64,000 bases of DNA from Carex sylvatica (taxonomy: Eukaryota > Streptophyta > Magnoliopsida > Poales > Cyperaceae), in the NCBI GenBank assembly GCA_964058845.1, contig CAXKVR010000148.1, positions 79,636 to 143,635 on the forward strand, read 5' to 3'. The first letter of the stretch is position 1; the number at the start of each line of letters is the position of its first letter. Below, in pieces: positions 59,457 through 64,000 of this stretch. The notes beneath the pieces are model-generated. The model was not told the origin of the DNA. It saw only the letters and a list, made by a program, of their open reading frames with translations, and did no database searches. Made by a program: the position numbers and the translations under genes.

Positions 59457-60686
59457 AACAGAAATTTATATTTACTTTTTATTTTTTTATGAAAATATTA
59501 GAAATGTTGGATATATTTTTTTGAAAATAGATGGAATACAATACAATTTGATTTATTAGAAAGATTGTAACAAATAATCCGATCAATATTTTTCAGGCCG
59601 GATTTTTCGCGGCTGTAAGAAAAATTAATATATTTCATTATGTGTTCTTGTAAAAAAATAAAAATGCATGAATTCTGAGTTATTGATACCGGTTCAAAAG
59701 TCACTTCTAGGTAATATAGAAATTATTGTGATCCTTCTAGTACATTTAATTTATAAAAAGTTGTATCTATTTTGAGAATTTTTTTTGAATAATAATCATT
59801 AAATAACTTTAAGTTTTTTTTTTTTTTTTTTTTTTTTTACAAAAACAGAAATTTATATTTACTTTTTATTTTTTTATGAAAATATTAGAAATCTTGGATT
59901 TTTTTTTTGAAAATAGATGGAATACAATACAATTTGATTTATTAGAAAGATTGTAACAAATAATCCGATCAATATTTTTCAGGCCGGATTTTTCGCGGCT
60001 GTAAGAAAAATTAATATATTTCATTATGTGTTCTTGTAAAAAAATAAAAATGTATGAATTCTGAGTTATTGATCTCGGTTCAAAAGTCACTTCTAGGTAA
60101 TGTAGAAATTATTGTGATCCTTCTAGTACATTTAATTTATAAAAAGTTGTATCTATTTTTTTAAAAAAAAAACTTAAAGTTATTTAATGATTATTATTCA
60201 AAAAAAATTCTCAAAATAGATACAACTTTTTATAAATTAAATGTACTAGAAGAATCACAATAATTTCTATATTACCTAGAAGTGACTTTTGAACCGGGAT
60301 CAATAACTCAGAATTCATGCATTTTTATTTTTTTACAAGAACACATAATGAAATATATTAATTTTTCTTACAGCCGCGAAAAATCCGGCCTGAAAAATAT
60401 TGATCGGATTATTTGTTACAATCTTTCTAATAAATCATATTGTATTGTATTACATCTATTTTCAAAAAAATATATCCAACATTTCTAATATTTTCATAAA
60501 AAAATAAAAAGTAAATATAAATTTCTGTTTTTGTAAAAAAAAAAAAAAAAAAAAAAAAATCAGGCCCGTGGAAAAATTCCAACAGTGTGGAAAATTTCCA
60601 CGGGTTGGGTATTTTTAAAATTATTTTTAAATCTTGGTTATTTTTTATAAAATAATTTTTTTTTTGGGTAAAAATAAAAATGTCGG
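59277..60686. mobile_element. Foldback element, array unit 1 (1410 bp)
   Basis: Starts CCGACATTTTTATTTTTACCC and ends with its complement. Each arm of about 500 bp contains CCGTGGAA-TTCCACGG hairpins, a poly-T/A run and the conserved GGCCGGATTTTTCGCGGCTG block. Between the arms is a third, partial arm copy (about 59830-60160) in left-arm orientation, so the element holds three copies of the arm core. Confidence 0.9.
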
Positions 60687-60839
60687 GAAAAGTTACCTTC
60701 CAGCTGTCTCATTTTGACAGATATTTTTTGAAGTAAATGAGTAAGAAGAATAATCATACTTACATTCAGATAACCAGCTGTATGCAAGCCGTAGACTTTA
60801 ATTCAGACTGCTTCTCATTGGGCGTTTATCCAGCCCCTT

Positions 60840-60981
60840 CCGACATTTTTATTTTTACCCAAAAAAAAAATTATTTTATTAAAAATAACCAAGATTTAAA
60901 AATAATTTTAAAAATACCCAACCCGTGGAAATTTTCCACAGGCCAGAATTTTAATTCCAACCCGTGGAATTTTTCCACGGG

Positions 60982-61014
<33 letters not shown>

Positions 61015-62262
61015 TACAAAAACAGAAATTTATATTTACTTTTTATTTTTTTTATGAAAATATTAGAAATGTTGGATATATTTTTTTGAAAATAGATGTA
61101 ATACAATACAATTTGATTTATTAGAAAGATTGTAACAAATAATCCGATCAATATTTTTCAGGCCGGATTTTTCGCGGCTGTAAGAAAAATTAATATATTT
61201 CATTATGTGTTCTTGTAAAAAAAATAAAAATGCATGAATTCTGAGTTATTGATCCCGGTTCAAAAGTCACTTCTAGGTAATATAGAAAAATTATTGTGAT
61301 CCTTCTAGTACATTTAATTTATAAAAAGTTGTATCTATTTTGAGAATTTTTTTTGAATAATAATCATTAAATAACTTTAAGTTTTTTTTTTTTTTTTACA
61401 AAAACAGAAATTTATATTTACTTTATATTTTTTTATGAAAATATTAGAAATGTTGGATTTTTTTTTTGAAAATAGATGGAATACAATACAATTTGATTTA
61501 TTAGAAAGATTGTAACAAATAATCCGATCAATATTTTTCAGGCCGGATTTTTCGTGGCTGTAAGAAAAATTAATATATTTCATTATGTGTTCTTGTAAAA
61601 AAATAAAAATGCATGAATTCTGAGTTATTGATCTCGGTTCAAAAGTCACTTCTAGGTAATATAGAAATTATTGTGATCCTTCTAGTACATTTAATTTATA
61701 AAAAGTTGTATCTATTTTTTTTTTTTAAAACTTAAAGTTATTTAATGATTATTATTCAAAAAAAATTATCAAAATAGATACAACTTTTTATAAATTAAAT
61801 GTACTAGAAGGATCACAATAATTTCTATATTACCTAGAAGTGACTTTTGAACCGGGATCAATAACTCAGAATTCATGCATTTTTATTTTTTTACAAGAAC
61901 ACATAATGAAATATATTAATTTTTCTTACAGCCGCGAAAAATCCGGCCTGAAAAATATTGATCGGATTATTTGTTACAATCTTTCTAATAAATCATATTG
62001 TATTGTATTACATCTATTTTCAAAAAAATATATCCAACATTTCTAATATTTTCATAAAAAAATAAAAAGTAAATATAAATTTCTGTTTTTGTAAAAAAAA
62101 AAAAAAAAAAAAAAATCTGGCCCGTGGAAAAATTCCACGGGTTGGAATTAAAATTTTGGCCCGTGGAAAATTTCCACGGGTTGGGTATTTTTAAAATTAT
62201 TTTTAAATCTTGGTTATTTTTAATAAAATAATTTTTTTTTTGGGTAAAAATAAAAATGTCGG
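60840..62262. mobile_element. Foldback element, array unit 2 (1423 bp)
   Basis: Same termini, arms and internal third arm copy (about 61395-61715) as unit 1. Differences are mostly in homopolymer lengths and scattered single bases (for example CGCGGCTG to CGTGGCTG in the third copy). Confidence 0.9.
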
Positions 62263-62415
62263 GAAAAGTTACCTTCCAGCTGTCTCATTTTGACAGATAT
62301 TTTTTGAAGTAAATGAGTAAGAAGAATAATCATACTTACATTCAGATCACCAGCTGTATGCAAGCCGTAGACTTTAATTCAGACTGCTTCTCATTGGGCG
62401 TTTATCCAGCCCCTT

Positions 62416-62557
62416 CCGACATTTTTATTTTTACCCAAAAAAAAAATTATTTTATTAAAAATAACCAAGATTTAAAAATAATTTTAAAAATACCCAACCC
62501 GTGGAAATTTTCCACAGGCCAGAATTTTAATTCCAACCCGTGGAATTTTTCCACGGG

Positions 62558-62596
<39 letters not shown>

Positions 62597-63835
62597 AACA
62601 GAAATTTATATTTACTTTTTATTTTTTTTATGAAAATATTAGAAATGTTGGATATATTTTTTTGAAAATAGATGTAATACAATACAATTTGATTTATTAG
62701 AAAGATTGTAACAAATAATCCGATCAATATTTTTCAGGCCGGATTTTTCGCGGATGTAAGAAAAATTAATATATTTCATTATGTGTTCTTGTAAAAAAAT
62801 AAAAATGCATGAATTCTGAGTTATTGATCCCGGTTCAAAAGTCACTTCTAGGTAATATAGAAATTATTGTGATCCTTCTAGTACATTTAATTTATAAAAA
62901 GTTGTATCTATTTTGAGAATTTTTTTTGAATAATAATCAGTAAATAACTTTAAGTTTTTTTTTTTTTTTTACAAAAACAGAAATTTATATTTACTTTTTA
63001 TTTTTTTATGAAAATATTAGAAATGTTGGATTTTTTTTTTGAAAATAGATGGAATACAATACAATTTGATTTATTAGAAAGATTGTAACAAATAATCCGA
63101 TCAATATTTTTCAGGCCGGATTTTTCGTGGCTGTAAGAAAAATTAATATATTTCATTATGTGTTCTTGTAAAAAAATAAAAATGCATGAATTCTGAGTTA
63201 TTGATCTCGGTTCAAAAGTCACTTCTAGGTAATATAGAAATTATTGTGATCCTTCTAGTACATTTAATTTATAAAAAGTTGTATCTATTTTTTTTTTTAA
63301 AAACTTAAAGTTATTTAATGATTATTATTCAAAAAAAATTCTCAAAATAGATACAACTTTTTATAAATTAAATGTACTAGAAGGATCACAATAATTTCTA
63401 TATTACCTAGAAGTGACTTTTGAACCGGGATCAATAACTCAGAATTCATGCATTTTTATTTTTTTACAAGAACACATAATGAAATATATTAATTTTTCTT
63501 ACAGCCGCGAAAAATCCGGCCTGAAAAATATTGATCGTATTATTTGTTACAATCTTTCTAATAAATCAAATTGTATTGTATTACATCTATTTTCAAAAAA
63601 ATATATCCAACATTTCTAATATTTTCATAAAAAAATAAAAAGTAAATATAAATTTCTGTTTATCTAAAAAAAAAAAAAAAAAAAAAAATCTGGCTTGTGG
63701 AAAAATTCCACGGGTTGGAATTAAAATTTTGGCCCGTGGAAAATTTCCACGGGTTGGGTATTTTTAAAATTATTTTTAAATCTTGGTTATTTTTAATAAA
63801 ATAATTTTTTTTTTGGGTAAAAATAAAAATGTCGG
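62416..63835. mobile_element. Foldback element, array unit 3 (1420 bp)
   Basis: Same structure again, third arm copy at about 62970-63290. The CGTGGCTG variant is shared with unit 2 and absent from unit 1, so units 2 and 3 are the most recently duplicated pair. Confidence 0.9.
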
Positions 63836-64000
63836 GAAAAGTTACCTTCCAGCTGTCTCATTTTGACAGATATTTTTTGAAGTAAATGAGTAAGAAGAAT
63901 AATCATACTTACATTCAGATCACCAGCTGTATGCAAGCCGCAGACTTTAATTCAGACTGCTTCTCATTGGGCGTTTTTTTTTAATAATAAAAAGTTGTAT

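Larger units (their letters stand above)
58629..64000. repeat. Tandem array of foldback transposons with 153-bp spacers
   Basis: Units of about 1.56-1.58 kb recur head to tail. Each unit is a foldback element plus a spacer (59124-59276, 60687-60839, 62263-62415 and 63836 onward) of constant 153 bp and nearly constant sequence. The array starts with the right arm of a first element (58629-59123) and runs out of the window after a rearranged spacer (GGGCG at about 63973 joined to arm sequence). A recurrent 68-codon frame (MTFEPGSITQNSC...) on either strand is just one arm translated. Confidence 0.93.

Noticed and set aside
58704..63619. A conserved 68-74 codon frame (MTFEPGSITQNSC...) repeated seven or more times on both strands
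   Set aside because: It is always the same segment of the foldback arm. Identity follows from repeat amplification, the frame is truncated by poly-A/T runs and nothing suggests a protein family.

Overview
This is plant nuclear DNA, and the features point to an angiosperm. It is AT-rich, with intron-split genes, a CC-NBS-LRR disease-resistance gene, jacalin lectin and plant-type beta-carbonic anhydrase (beta-CA) exons, a Ty3 chromovirus retrotransposon and many short inverted-repeat DNA transposons. I could not decide between monocot and dicot. No rRNA, tRNA or CRISPR was seen.

Layout. 1-3190 is a satellite-like tandem array with a higher-order period of about 978 bp. 3743-4669 is a scrambled beta-CA fragment. 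7051-8193 is a hAT-type foldback element just upstream of a complete NLR gene (8389-12416, about 1260 aa in three exons). The NLR is followed by a sulfate-transporter fragment (12.4-13.0 kb). 13-20 kb holds only decayed material: a possible EME1-like fragment, a sulfotransferase pseudogene and MITEs.

The core of the window, 20.7-52.3 kb, is a minus-strand tandem family. Copies C (36673-40026) and D (47120-52018) each read as one nine-exon gene. Two exons encode a complete jacalin-type lectin domain. They splice in phase into seven exons of a beta-CA. Each model is exactly 353 codons with every junction in frame, so these appear to be lectin-carbonic anhydrase fusion genes, an architecture I do not know from the literature. 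Copy B (20774-23864) has an intact 200-aa beta-CA, but its lectin half (34953-35859) is a pseudogene. The two halves are separated by a Mutator-type foldback element (24082-34752) that itself carries an intact, apparently very young 9.39-kb Tekay-like retrotransposon (24328-33717). A further lectin pseudogene lies at 44458-46322.

Between C and the next copy sits a plus-strand, intronless MATH-domain gene (43776-44267) with a signal-peptide-like N terminus. Its promoter and leader are an inverted copy of the promoter of fusion gene C.

52.8-58.6 kb holds MITEs, two GC-rich hAT-type elements in opposite orientation and an AT-rich low-complexity block. 58.6-64 kb is a tandem array of about 1.57-kb units. 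Each unit is a foldback transposon of the same family as the one that split copy B, plus a 153-bp spacer.

The expressed products likely to matter are the NLR (intracellular immune receptor), three beta-CAs (CO2/bicarbonate interconversion, two tethered to a lectin domain), the MATH protein and the retroelement polyprotein. All exon models come from reading splice sites and frames by eye. No transcript or database evidence was available.
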